From assembly GCA_009377755.1 (NCBI GenBank), contig WHTM01000006.1, positions 104,975 through 168,974 on the forward strand: DNA of 64,000 nucleotides, written 5' to 3'. The translations under genes and the position numbers were made by a program. The notes under the pieces are model-generated. The model had not been told where the DNA came from. It saw only the letters and a list, made by a program, of their open reading frames with translations, and did not search any database. Source of the DNA: Hyphomicrobiales bacterium (GTDB lineage Bacteria > Pseudomonadota > Alphaproteobacteria > Rhizobiales > Xanthobacteraceae). Shown here piece after piece: positions 45,068 through 53,721 of this stretch; position 1 is the first letter of the stretch, and each line of letters starts with the position of its first letter.

Positions 45068-46221
45068 CAGCGGAAAGACCCGTCATGCCAGTCGGCGTGC
45101 CCGAGGACGGTTTCGAGCGCTTTCGGGTCGAGGCGTGGGCCGACTGGGTCGGCGGCTTTGTCGCACGGCATCCCCGGCTCTGGCGCAGCCTCGGCGATCT
45201 GGAGACGCGCCGGCTCAATCGCACGCTGGACGGCATCGCGATCCAGGCGCCGATCTTCATCTGCGGGCTTGCCCGTTCGAGCAGCACGATCCTGCTGGAA
45301 TGCCTCGCTGCACATCAGGACACGGTCACCCACCGATATCGAGACTACCCCGGCGTCCTGGCGCCGGTTTTCTGGGACCGTATCTCTGCCCGGCTCTACG
45401 CCAACCGCTCAATGCCGGTGGAGCGGGCGCACGGCGATGGCATCGCCATTACGCCGGACAGCCCGGAGGCCATGGAAGAGATGCTCTGGATGGCGTTCTA
45501 CCCGCAAGGCCACGACCCCGCGCGAGACAACACCGTCGGGCGCGGCGGCGTCGTGCCCGAATTCGCCAATTTCTATCGAGACCACATCCGCAAACTTCTG
45601 TGGCTGCGCCAGGGGCGGCGCTATCTCGCCAAAGGCAACTACAATCTGGCCCGTCTGGGCGGACTGATTGACCTCTTTCCCGATGCGCGCCTTATCGTTC
45701 CACTGCGCGACCCGGTGACCCACATCGCCTCGCTCATGCGCCAGCACTCGCTCTTCTGTGCCGCCGAGGCACGGCACCCCGCAGCCCTGCGCTATATGCA
45801 GCGGGTGGGGCATTTCGAGTTCGGGCTCGACCGCCGCCCGCTGAATCTCGGGAATGTTGAGTCGGCCGCGGCGGTGCTGGACCTGTGGAGCCACGGTCAT
45901 GACGCGGAAGGCTGGAGCTTTTATTGGGCGTACGTACACAATTTTCTGGCCGATCTCCTGGAGCAGGATGCGGCGCTGCGACAAGCGACTCTGTTCGTGC
46001 CTTTCGAGGAGCTTTGCACCGATCCAGTGGCGGTGCTCGGCCGCGTCCTATCCCACGCTGGCTTGACAGCCGATGAGTCGTGGACGGCCGCCCTCGCCCG
46101 GCGAATCCGCGCCCCCGCTCATGACAGTCCTCTCGACGAGACCACGCGACGGACCATTCTTCGCTTCACCGCGTCTGCCGCCAAGCGCGTTGGCTATCAG
46201 GATAGGCTCGCCTGTGCCTGA
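45064..46221 (+). CDS. PAPS-dependent sulfotransferase family protein
   Basis: The 385-residue protein has a 5'-phosphosulfate loop FICGLARSSSTILLE (Arg71-Ser-Ser-Ser-Thr75) and a 3'-phosphate motif in RLIVPLRDPVTHIASL with R215 and S223 at the usual spacing. This is the cytosolic sulfotransferase fold that uses PAPS to sulfate hydroxyl or amino groups. A central insertion (about 85-205) is longer than in small-molecule enzymes. ATG 45064 overlaps the stop of the membrane protein gene. Acceptor unknown; perhaps a lipid, sugar or phenolic that the ASST-like protein then handles. Confidence 0.82.
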   Translation: MTAERPVMPVGVPEDGFERFRVEAWADWVGGFVARHPRLWRSLGDLETRRLNRTLDGIAIQAPIFICGLARSSSTILLECLAAHQDTVTHRYRDYPGVLAPVFWDRISARLYANRSMPVERAHGDGIAITPDSPEAMEEMLWMAFYPQGHDPARDNTVGRGGVVPEFANFYRDHIRKLLWLRQGRRYLAKGNYNLARLGGLIDLFPDARLIVPLRDPVTHIASLMRQHSLFCAAEARHPAALRYMQRVGHFEFGLDRRPLNLGNVESAAAVLDLWSHGHDAEGWSFYWAYVHNFLADLLEQDAALRQATLFVPFEELCTDPVAVLGRVLSHAGLTADESWTAALARRIRAPAHDSPLDETTRRTILRFTASAAKRVGYQDRLACA

Positions 46222-46410
46222 TCGGAATCGAGGGCCATCCGGGGATTGTGTCCGAATGACACGCCCGCCTTGAAAAGACCACACGAGTCAGCCATATGAT
46301 CGGCATCGGACGAAGACCTGCCAACAGGTCCGACCGGGCCGCGTGACGAATTCCAGAGCAACGGATTTCGGCCCCTCCGATCCCTAATCCACCTGACAAC
46401 CCAGTCCACG

Positions 46411-46469
46411 CGGGGTGTCTCAACCCCCGCGCCATGCGTCCGGACGCAAACCGCGTCCCGGCATGGCGC
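46411..46469 (+). promoter_or_regulatory. Structured leader with two adjacent hairpins upstream of rhlE
   Basis: CGGGGT pairs with ACCCCCG at 46411-46429, immediately followed by GCGCCATGC (46429-46437), which pairs perfectly with GCATGGCGC (46461-46469); an inner GGACGC/GCGTCC extends the second stem. It ends 16 bases before the TTG start, next to the AGGA ribosome site. RNA-helicase mRNAs often carry structured, self-regulated leaders, so this is a candidate; a remnant intergenic repeat or terminator is the alternative. The rest of the 46222-46485 gap shows nothing clear. Confidence 0.5.
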
Positions 46470-46485
46470 CGCATAGGATTTGTAA

Positions 46486-47868
46486 TTGACCTCCTTTCAG
46501 ACTTTCGGGCTCGCCGAGCCCATCAGCCGCGCTCTCGCCGACGAGCAGTACGTCCGACCCACCCCCATCCAATCGAAGACCATCCCGACCGTGCTCACCG
46601 GGCGCGATCTGATTGGCATCGCCCAGACCGGCACCGGCAAGACCGCCGCGTTCGCGCTGCCGCTGCTGCATCGCCTGTCGCTCAGCCCGCGCCATCCGGA
46701 GAAGAAGTCCTGCCGGGTCCTGGTGCTCAGCCCGACCCGGGAACTGTCGGCGCAAATCCTCGACAGCTTCAACATCTACGGCAAATATCTTCGCGTTCGC
46801 AGCACCTTGGCGATCGGCGGCGTGTCCATGGGCAAGCAGGTGCGCGCTCTGATGCACGGTGTCGACATCCTCGTCGCCACGCCGGGACGGCTGCTCGACC
46901 TGGTTCAGAGCAATGCCTTGCGCCTCAGCCACGTCGAGGCGCTGGTGCTGGACGAAGCCGACCGCATGCTCGACATGGGCTTCATCCATGACGTGCGGAA
47001 GATTGTCGCCAAGCTGCCGATCAAGCGGCAGACACTGCTGTTCTCGGCGACCATGCCGCGGGAAATCACCGAGCTCGCCGCGCAAATGTTGCGGGATCCC
47101 GAGACCGCGGCGGTGACGCCGCAAGCGACGACCGTCGAGCGCATCGACCAGCGCATCATCCACCTCGACCGCGCCGCCAAGCCGGCGGTGCTCGCGGAAT
47201 TGCTGCGGTCCGAGCCGATCGACCGGGCGCTGGTGTTCACCCGGACCAAGCACGGCGCCGACAAGGTCGTGCGCAGCCTGGAGAAGGCCGGCATCGCCGC
47301 CGAGGCGATCCACGGCAATAAGTCGCAGCCGCAGCGCGAACGCGTGCTCGCCGCCTTCCGTGACGGCAAGGTGCGCACGCTGATCGCCACCGATATCGCG
47401 GCGCGCGGCATCGACGTCACCGGCATCAGCCACGTGTTCAACTACGACCTGCCCAACATCCCGGAAAGCTACGTTCATCGTATCGGCCGCACCGCGCGCG
47501 CCGGCGCCGACGGCGTCGCGATCTCGTTCTGTGACGCGGAGGAGAAGCCGTATCTGCGCGACATCGAAAAGCTGATCCGGCTCTCGATTCCGGCAACCGA
47601 CCGGCGCGGCGCACGTCCGGCGCAGGCGCCACAGCCGAAGTCCGAATGGCGGCCGGAGCAGCAACGCAACGGCAAGCAGCACCGGCGTCCCCGGCAACAG
47701 CAGGCGAACGGACGGCATCAACCGAATGTGCGCGATACCGCGGCGCGCGACTCGGGTGCACGGCCGACGCAGGCAGACCAAAACATCGGCGGCGTCGCTT
47801 TCATGCAGCGCAAGAGCGAGCCGCGGGTCAACCGCGACTTCAAGAGCGTGCACCGCGCGGCGCGTTGA
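46486..47868 (+). CDS. rhlE: DEAD-box ATP-dependent RNA helicase, RhlE type
   Basis: The 460-residue helicase starts at TTG ([13 protein letters not shown], the standard RhlE opening with the Q-motif RPTPIQ). Motif I is AQTGTGKT (46-53), motif II DEAD (156-159), motif III SAT, and motif [12 protein letters not shown]. The tail from about 375 is rich in Arg, Gln and Ala and disordered-looking. It unwinds structured RNA, in ribosome assembly and cold adaptation. infA follows 101 bases downstream, a sensible translation-related neighbour. Confidence 0.92.
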   Translation: MTSFQTFGLAEPISRALADEQYVRPTPIQSKTIPTVLTGRDLIGIAQTGTGKTAAFALPLLHRLSLSPRHPEKKSCRVLVLSPTRELSAQILDSFNIYGKYLRVRSTLAIGGVSMGKQVRALMHGVDILVATPGRLLDLVQSNALRLSHVEALVLDEADRMLDMGFIHDVRKIVAKLPIKRQTLLFSATMPREITELAAQMLRDPETAAVTPQATTVERIDQRIIHLDRAAKPAVLAELLRSEPIDRALVFTRTKHGADKVVRSLEKAGIAAEAIHGNKSQPQRERVLAAFRDGKVRTLIATDIAARGIDVTGISHVFNYDLPNIPESYVHRIGRTARAGADGVAISFCDAEEKPYLRDIEKLIRLSIPATDRRGARPAQAPQPKSEWRPEQQRNGKQHRRPRQQQANGRHQPNVRDTAARDSGARPTQADQNIGGVAFMQRKSEPRVNRDFKSVHRAAR

Positions 47869-47869
47869 C

Positions 47870-47945
47870 GGTAGGGCGCAATAGCGTAGCGTATTGCGCC
47901 AATCTCCCATGGAGCGGCGGGTACGCCTTCGCTAACCGCCCTACG
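47870..47945. repeat. Intergenic palindrome, GTAGGGCG class
   Basis: GGCGCAATAGCGTAGCGTAT followed by TGCGCC is a hairpin, and outer GTAGGGCG pairs with CGCCCTAC. It fills the rhlE-infA gap. A related sequence is at 56991-57070. Confidence 0.72.
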
Positions 47946-47969
47946 CGAACACAGACCCAGGAGACAAGA

Positions 47970-48248
47970 ATGGCAAAAGAGGAACTGCTCGAATTCGACG
48001 GCACGGTGACCGAGGTTCTGCCGGACGGCAATTTTCGGGTGAAACTCGACAACGACCACGAAATCCTCGCCTATACGGCGGGCAAGATGCGCAAGTTCCG
48101 CATCCGTACCGGCGCCGGCGACCGCGTCATCGTCGAGATGTCGCCTTACGACCTCGGCCGCGGCCGCATCAGCTTCCGCCATCGCGGCGACCGGCCCACG
48201 CTGGCCCCGTCGTCCAATCCGCGCCGGCCGAATTTCAAGCGGCACTGA
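47970..48248 (+). CDS. infA: Translation initiation factor IF-1
   Basis: The 92-residue protein has the full IF-1 OB fold: [20 protein letters not shown], then [20 protein letters not shown] and [16 protein letters not shown]. Canonical IF-1 is about 72 residues; here a basic C-terminal extension of about 20 ([12 protein letters not shown] at its end) is present. ATG 47970 has CAGGAGAC just upstream. IF-1 binds the 30S A site. The longer tail could mean it is a second, variant copy and that a standard infA lies elsewhere. Confidence 0.93.
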   Translation: MAKEELLEFDGTVTEVLPDGNFRVKLDNDHEILAYTAGKMRKFRIRTGAGDRVIVEMSPYDLGRGRISFRHRGDRPTLAPSSNPRRPNFKRH

Positions 48249-48257
48249 CCTTTTTCG

Positions 48258-48416
48258 TGTGTCCCGGGCGCAGCGCAGCACGCAGTGTGCGCTGCAGAAC
48301 CGGGACCTCGGTTACTTCCTTACAAAAAAACCGGAACCCCGCATCTGCGGTGCACCGCCATAGCGCGTCGAAAACGCGCGTAAACGCGCTTATGGCGCTG
48401 CACCGCGTGCGGGGAA
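48258..48416. repeat. Intergenic palindromic repeat, GTCCCGG/CGGGACAC class, copy 3
   Basis: TGTCCCGGGCGCAGCGCAGC at the left pairs with GCTGCACCGCGTGCGGGG at the right; an inner palindrome TAGCGCGTCGAAAACGCGCG is an addition not seen in copies 1 and 2. It lies between convergent infA and the protease gene and may end both transcripts. Confidence 0.78.
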
Positions 48417-48417
48417 C

Positions 48418-49446
48418 TTACGGGCTGGCCGGCGCCACCCGCTCCGTCGGCGTCACCTCGAAGCTGCGCAGCCGTCCTAGCCGTAGTGTGTCGACGCCCA
48501 CGCGCCTGCCGATGCGATTGCGGTCGAGCAGACGGATCAAATCGTCGACGCCGGTCACCGGTTCGCCATCGAGGCTCACGACCAGGTCGAGCGACATGAG
48601 GCCGGCGCTCCCGGCAGGCCCGCTTGGCTCGACCGCCGACAGCATGGCACCGAGCCGGTTGTCGATCCCGGCCGCGACTGCATGCCGGCGCGGCACCGGA
48701 ACAGTCTGCGCGGCGACGCCGATGTAGGCGCGGCGCACCCGCCCATGCAGGATAATCTCGCTCAGCACGTGATTGGCGGTGTTGCTCGCGACCGCGAAGC
48801 AGATGCCCTGCGCGCTCATGATCACCGCGGTATTGATGCCGATCACCTCCCCGCGCGAGGACACGAGCGGACCGCCAGAGTTGCCGGGATTGAGCGCCGC
48901 ATCGGTCTGGATCACGTCCTCGATCATCCGCCCCGACGTCGCCCACAAGCTACGGCCGAGCGCGGAGATGACGCCGGCGGTGACCGTCGACTCGAAGCCG
49001 AGCGGATTGCCGATTGCGATCGCCAGTTGGCCGCGCCGCAGCTTCTTTGAATCCCCCAAGGGAGCGAAGGCGAGACTGCGCGCGGCATCGGCGCGCAGTA
49101 GCGCAAGGTCGGTGTCGGGATCGATACCGACAAGCCGCGCGTCGGTGGAGCGTCCTTCCGTGTCCGACAGGCGGATGTCGCGGGCGCCATTGACCACGTG
49201 GGCGTTGGTCAAGGTCAGCCCGTCGGGCGAGATGACGACGCCCGAGCCGACGCCGCCGCGCCCAGGCTTGCCGCCGCGCTCGCGGGTATCGACGCGAACG
49301 ACGGCCGAACCGACCGTGTCGACGACCGAGGTCACGGCCTCGGAATAGGCATCGAAATAGATCCGCTCGTCGGTCTCGCCGGTCGAGGCCGGCGTCAAAT
49401 CGATGGGGTCATGGTCGAGCAGGTACACGACAGAGGTGTCGAGCAT
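48418..49446 (-). CDS. Trypsin-like serine protease with PDZ domain (HtrA/DegP family)
   Basis: The 342-residue protein has the catalytic triad in classical contexts: TNAHVV (His83), DTDLALL (Asp113) and NPGNSGGP (Ser190), followed by a single PDZ domain (about 250-330). No signal peptide is evident from ATG 49446, so it may be cytoplasmic or the true start may differ; the frame is open to 49626, overlapping the divergent dioxygenase gene. HtrA proteins degrade or chaperone damaged proteins. Confidence 0.88.
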   Translation of the reverse strand: MLDTSVVYLLDHDPIDLTPASTGETDERIYFDAYSEAVTSVVDTVGSAVVRVDTRERGGKPGRGGVGSGVVISPDGLTLTNAHVVNGARDIRLSDTEGRSTDARLVGIDPDTDLALLRADAARSLAFAPLGDSKKLRRGQLAIAIGNPLGFESTVTAGVISALGRSLWATSGRMIEDVIQTDAALNPGNSGGPLVSSRGEVIGINTAVIMSAQGICFAVASNTANHVLSEIILHGRVRRAYIGVAAQTVPVPRRHAVAAGIDNRLGAMLSAVEPSGPAGSAGLMSLDLVVSLDGEPVTGVDDLIRLLDRNRIGRRVGVDTLRLGRLRSFEVTPTERVAPASP

Positions 49447-49579
49447 GTGATCTAACGCAACTGGTTGCTGGGAAGCGATATGTGGGGTCGCGACACCCGA
49501 TTTGGAAGGAGGATCGCCGGGTTGGCGTCGCCGCCACCGATTGGCTATGCTCCCGCACGAAGAACGGGAGCAACCGCCC

Positions 49580-50824
49580 ATGGCCCATCTCGATGCCGGG
49601 ACCAGCAAGATCGCCTGGCCGTCCAACGCGCTGACGTCGGTTCCCTATCGTGTCTACACCGATACCGACGAGTACGCTCGCGAGATTGAGCGCATCTTCA
49701 AGGGACCGACCTGGAACTATCTCTGCCTCGCGGTCGAGATCGCCGAGCCTGGCGACTACGTGGTTTCGAGCATTGGCGAGACGCCGGTGGTGGTTGCGCG
49801 CAGCCTCGACGGCGGCATCCATGCCTTCGTCAACCGCTGCGCCCATCGCGGCGCGTTGCTGTGCCTCAACCGCCGCGGCCACGGCAAGGACATCACCTGC
49901 GTCTATCACGGCTGGAGCTACGATCTGACAGGCAACCTGACCGGCGTCGCCTTCCAGCGCGGGGTCCAGCGCCAAGGCGGCATGCCGCCGGAGTTCAAGC
50001 GCGAAGACCACAACCTGCGCAAGCTCAAGGTGGTCGAGTTCTGCGGGCTGATCTTCGGCAGCTTCGCCGACAACCCGCCGGACTTCCAGAGCTACCTCGG
50101 CCCGGAGATTTCCTCTCGCATTGCCCGCGTGATGCACAAGCCCCTCAAGGTGCTCGGCCGCACAACGCAGGTGCTGCCCAACAACTGGAAGCTCTATTTC
50201 GAGAACGTGAAGGACACCTACCACGCCAGCATCCTGCACACCTTCTTCACCACCTTCGAGATCAACCGGCTGAACCAGCGCGGCGGCGTCGTGGTGGACG
50301 AAGGCGGCGGCAATCATGCGAGCTACACGATCATGGATCGCTCGCTCGACAGCACCGACTACAAGCAGCAGGAGATCCGGTCGAGCAAGGACGACTACCG
50401 CCTCGCCGATCCGAGCATGCTGGAGGGGGTCGACGAGTTCGGCGACGGCGTCACGCTGCAGATCCTCACGGTCTTCCCCGGCCTGGTCGTGCAGCAGATC
50501 CAGAACTCGCTCGCGGTGCGCCAGCTCCTGCCGCGCGGCGTAGACAGATGCGAACTGGTCTGGACGATTCTCGGCTTCGCCGACGACGACGACGCGATGA
50601 CCGAGCACCGCCTCAAGCAGGCGAACCTGGTCGGGCCCGCCGGCTATATCTCGATGGAGGACGGCTGCGTCGGCGGCTTCGTCCAGCGCGCGGTGCGCGG
50701 CATCGAGGAGGACAACGGCGTGCTGATGATGGGCGGCGGCGACGCCTCCTCGCAGACCTATCGCGCCACCGAGTCATCCGTGCGTGGGTTCTGGAAGAAA
50801 TATCGCGCACTGATGGGCGTGTAG
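49580..50824 (+). CDS. Aromatic ring-hydroxylating dioxygenase, alpha subunit (Rieske type)
   Basis: The 414-residue subunit has the Rieske ligands C87-x-H89 and C107-x2-H110 (CAHRG and CVYHGW) and the mononuclear iron site KDTYHASILH (Asp212, His215, His220). This is the catalytic subunit that adds O2 to an aromatic ring. ATG 49580 begins a normal N-terminus. No ferredoxin or reductase gene follows directly; the flavoprotein at 52805 is the only redox partner candidate nearby. Confidence 0.92.
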   Translation: MAHLDAGTSKIAWPSNALTSVPYRVYTDTDEYAREIERIFKGPTWNYLCLAVEIAEPGDYVVSSIGETPVVVARSLDGGIHAFVNRCAHRGALLCLNRRGHGKDITCVYHGWSYDLTGNLTGVAFQRGVQRQGGMPPEFKREDHNLRKLKVVEFCGLIFGSFADNPPDFQSYLGPEISSRIARVMHKPLKVLGRTTQVLPNNWKLYFENVKDTYHASILHTFFTTFEINRLNQRGGVVVDEGGGNHASYTIMDRSLDSTDYKQQEIRSSKDDYRLADPSMLEGVDEFGDGVTLQILTVFPGLVVQQIQNSLAVRQLLPRGVDRCELVWTILGFADDDDAMTEHRLKQANLVGPAGYISMEDGCVGGFVQRAVRGIEEDNGVLMMGGGDASSQTYRATESSVRGFWKKYRALMGV

Positions 50825-50844
50825 GTCGATCCAGCGAGGACATT

Positions 50845-51315
50845 ATGGACGAAGCGACGCGCCGCCGCGTGGAAGCATTGCTTGCCCGCTATGTCGACAT
50901 CGTCGATCAGGACCGGCTGGAGGAATGGCCGGACTTGTTCGTCGAAAATTGCCGCTACCGCGTCACCAGCGCGCTCGACTATCGCGACAACCTGCCGCAT
51001 GGCGTCATCTACGCGGTCTCGAAGGGGATGCTGCGCGACCGCGTTTCGGCGCTGCGCGAGGCCAACGTCTACGAGGCGCAGCGTTACCGCCACATCGTCG
51101 GGCCGATCTGGATCGAGGACGACAGCGAGTTCGTGGTGCGGGCGCGCTCCAATTTCCTGGTCATCCGCACAATGCACACGGGTGAGATGCTGCTGTTCGC
51201 CTCCGGCGCGTATTTCGACAAGATCGACGTTTCCACCGATCCATGCCGCTTCATCGAACGCATCGTCGTCACCGACAGCGATAAGATCGATACGCTGCTG
51301 GCCATCCCGCTGTAA
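50845..51315 (+). CDS. Aromatic ring-hydroxylating dioxygenase, beta subunit
   Basis: The 156-residue protein has the small-subunit NTF2-like fold of this family (ARYVDIVDQDRLEEWPDLFVENCRY, then NVYEAQRYRHIVG and a late SNFLVIRTMHTGEMLLFASG). It supports the alpha trimer and has no redox centre. It follows the alpha gene by 20 bases with AGCGAGGA upstream of the ATG. Confidence 0.9.
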   Translation: MDEATRRRVEALLARYVDIVDQDRLEEWPDLFVENCRYRVTSALDYRDNLPHGVIYAVSKGMLRDRVSALREANVYEAQRYRHIVGPIWIEDDSEFVVRARSNFLVIRTMHTGEMLLFASGAYFDKIDVSTDPCRFIERIVVTDSDKIDTLLAIPL

Positions 51316-51327
51316 GGAAATCTTGCC

Positions 51328-52710
51328 ATGCCCCAGGAAGCCACCCAAGCGCTCGCCGAGTTCGCAGCGTCTCTACGCTACGAAGACCTGCCCGCCGAGG
51401 TCACGCAGCATTGCAAGCACCTTCTGCTCGACGCACTTGCCTGTGCGCTCGCCGGCCACCAGGGTGAGGAGACGCCGCAGGTTCTGGCGCTGGCATCGGC
51501 GCTGGCGCAGTCCAATGAATCGAGCGTGATCGGCGGCGATCCGCTATCGCTCGCCGGTGCAACCCTGTTCAACGGCTATCTCATCACCGCCGTGACGATG
51601 TGTGACGCACACCGCTCGACCATGACGCATGTGACGCCGGAGGTGGTTCCGCCGGCACTGGGAATCGCCGTGCGGGACGATTGTTCCGGCCGCAACCTGC
51701 TGGTGGCGATCGCCGCCGGCAGCGAGGTGACGACCCGGATCGGCATCGGCCTCGACTATCCGGCATTCCGTGCCCGCGGCTGGCACGGGCCCGGCGTACT
51801 CGGGCCGTTCGGCGCGGCGGCGGCGGTCGGACGCCTCCGCGGCTTCGACACCGAGACCATGGCGCGGGCCTTCGGCCTCGCAGGCAGCCAGGCCGCCGGC
51901 ACCTTTGCCGCCTGGGGCACGCCGACGGTGAAGTTCCACCAGTGCCGCGGGGCGCTGTCGGGCCTGATGGCGGCGCTGCTTGCCGAGCAGAAGTTCCGCG
52001 CGACGCGCGAGTTCCTCACCGCCAAGGACGGCGGCCTCTACACCGCCTACGTCGACGGCGGCAAGCCGGAGCTTGTCACCGCCGACCTCGGCCGCCGCTT
52101 CGAGCTGATGCAGATCGCGTTGCGCCTGTGGCCGTCGGCCTCGCTGCTGCAAGGCATGGCGACTGCGCTGTTCGACCTCTTGGAGCAGCGCACGGTCGAT
52201 GCCGCCAAGGTCACAGCGTTGCGCGTTTCGCTGAGCAAGCAGGCGCACGACATGCACGGCCACCTTCCCAACTATCAGGGCAAGTTCGACGCGCTGATCT
52301 CCGGCCACTACGCCGCTGCCGTCGCGCTGCACGACCGGGCGCTCACGCTCGTCCAGTTCGAGCCGGAGCGCTACGACGACCCGAAGCTGCGGCGCTTCGC
52401 GCAGGAGAACATCGAGCTGCGCCTCGACCCGGCGCTGACCGGCGTGCAGGCCGTCGTCGAGTTGCACCTGGCCGACGGCACGACACTCACCGTGCGCTGC
52501 GAGCATCCGCGCGGGTCGTTCGAGAATCCGCTGTCGCCGGCGCAGGTCGAGGATAAGTTCCGCACCTATGCGGCCGCTCGGATTCCCGCCGCCGCCATCG
52601 ACGGCGTGGTCGATGCGGTGAACCGGCTGGAGGACTTGGCTTCGGCGCGAACGTTGATGGATTTGCTCAAGCCCGCGCCCCGGCGCAGCCAGGGCGAGCG
52701 CGCGGCTTGA
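51328..52710 (+). CDS. MmgE/PrpD-family protein (second copy)
   Basis: The 460-residue protein is a distant relative of the one at 32952: LLLDALACALAGHQGEE, DAHRSTMTHVTPEVVPPAL, RGWHGPGVLGPFGAAAAVGRL, KFHQCRGALSGLMAALLAEQ. The HPGS-type regions differ, so their substrates probably do too. It begins 12 bases after the dioxygenase beta subunit gene, an operon in which it may process a ring-cleavage-derived acid. Confidence 0.87.
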   Translation: MPQEATQALAEFAASLRYEDLPAEVTQHCKHLLLDALACALAGHQGEETPQVLALASALAQSNESSVIGGDPLSLAGATLFNGYLITAVTMCDAHRSTMTHVTPEVVPPALGIAVRDDCSGRNLLVAIAAGSEVTTRIGIGLDYPAFRARGWHGPGVLGPFGAAAAVGRLRGFDTETMARAFGLAGSQAAGTFAAWGTPTVKFHQCRGALSGLMAALLAEQKFRATREFLTAKDGGLYTAYVDGGKPELVTADLGRRFELMQIALRLWPSASLLQGMATALFDLLEQRTVDAAKVTALRVSLSKQAHDMHGHLPNYQGKFDALISGHYAAAVALHDRALTLVQFEPERYDDPKLRRFAQENIELRLDPALTGVQAVVELHLADGTTLTVRCEHPRGSFENPLSPAQVEDKFRTYAAARIPAAAIDGVVDAVNRLEDLASARTLMDLLKPAPRRSQGERAA

Positions 52711-52804
52711 TTTGAGCTATTCAAACTTTTCGCGCCGTCGGCGCTCTTGCCAAGCCCGCGCCGGCGTGCTCGACACCACGGCATGACATTGGAGCCAAAC
52801 TGAC

Positions 52805-53608
52805 ATGTCCGCCTCCCCAGCCGTTGCCACGCACGATGTCGCGCCCGACGCCCGCGCCCCGCGCCGCGTGCGCCACGAGCCGCGCCGACGTGAGCTCACG
52901 GTCCAGCGCGTCGAGACGATCGCCGCGAGCATGATCCGCGTCACGCTCGGCGGCGATCTCGACGGCTTCACCAGCCTCGGGTTCGACGACCATGTGAAGC
53001 TGTTCTTCCCGAGCGGACGGACGGGTGACGACGGCCAACCGCACGCAGACTCGCGCGACTACACGCCGCGCCGCTACGATCCCGCCGCCAGCACGCTCGA
53101 CATCGAGTTCGTGATCCACGACGCCGGGCCAGCGACCCGCTGGGCCATGCAGGCGCAGCCGGGGCAGCCGCTCGCGATCGGCGGACCGCGCGGCTCGTTC
53201 GTCATCTCGACCAATTTCGACTGGCATCTGCTGATCGGCGACGACACCGCCCTGCCAGCGATCGCGCGGCGGCTCGCCGAATTGCCGGCCGGCACGCGCG
53301 CGGTGGTGCTTGCCGAGGTCGGCGGCCCGGACGATCAGGTGCCATTCGAGAGCGCCGCCGACGTGAGCATCACCTGGGCGCATCGCGATGGTGCCGAAGC
53401 CGGCGCGAGCGACGTGCTGGCGCGGACGCTGAAGACGCTGAAGCTTCCCGACGGCGACTACTACGCCTGGGTCGCAGCCGAGTCGCTTACCGCCAAGGCG
53501 CTGCGCACCCAGCTGATCGCAGAGCACGGGGCCAATCCCAAGTGGATCAGGGCCGCCGGCTACTGGCGCCGCGGCGCGGTTGCGGTGCACGACACGTTCA
53601 ACGATTAA
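52805..53608 (+). CDS. Siderophore-interacting protein (SIP) family FAD-dependent ferric reductase
   Basis: The 267-residue protein has the ferredoxin-reductase-like FAD motif SRDYTPRRYD (about 82-91), then DIEFVIHDAGPATRWAM, and the SIP ending GYWRRGAVAVHD. Known members (ViuB, FscN type) reduce ferric siderophores with NAD(P)H or ferredoxin. It lies 94 bases after the MmgE/PrpD gene. It may serve iron release, or supply electrons to the upstream dioxygenase, which lacks its own reductase here (inference). Confidence 0.88.
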   Translation: MSASPAVATHDVAPDARAPRRVRHEPRRRELTVQRVETIAASMIRVTLGGDLDGFTSLGFDDHVKLFFPSGRTGDDGQPHADSRDYTPRRYDPAASTLDIEFVIHDAGPATRWAMQAQPGQPLAIGGPRGSFVISTNFDWHLLIGDDTALPAIARRLAELPAGTRAVVLAEVGGPDDQVPFESAADVSITWAHRDGAEAGASDVLARTLKTLKLPDGDYYAWVAAESLTAKALRTQLIAEHGANPKWIRAAGYWRRGAVAVHDTFND

Positions 53609-53620
53609 CGCATCGCTCTC

Positions 53621-53721
53621 CGCTGTCATGCCGGCGAACGGGGGCATCCAGTAACCCGTGAGGGTTCAGTCAAAATACTGACGTTGGCGATTACTGGGTC
53701 CCCGCCTTCGCGGGGACGACA
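53621..53721. repeat. Intergenic palindromic repeat overlapping the hxlR 3' end
   Basis: TGTCATGCCGGCGAACGGGG with CATCCAGTAA on the left and TTACTGGGTCCCCGCCTTCG with CGGGGACGACA on the right. The right half is read on the reverse strand as VVPAKAGTQ-stop, the last residues of the HxlR protein. It lies between convergent genes. Confidence 0.8.

Noticed and set aside
49861..50844. Long upstream extension of the dioxygenase beta-subunit frame
   Set aside because: It overlaps the alpha-subunit gene in another frame and is Arg/Pro-rich; the beta subunit starts at ATG 50845.
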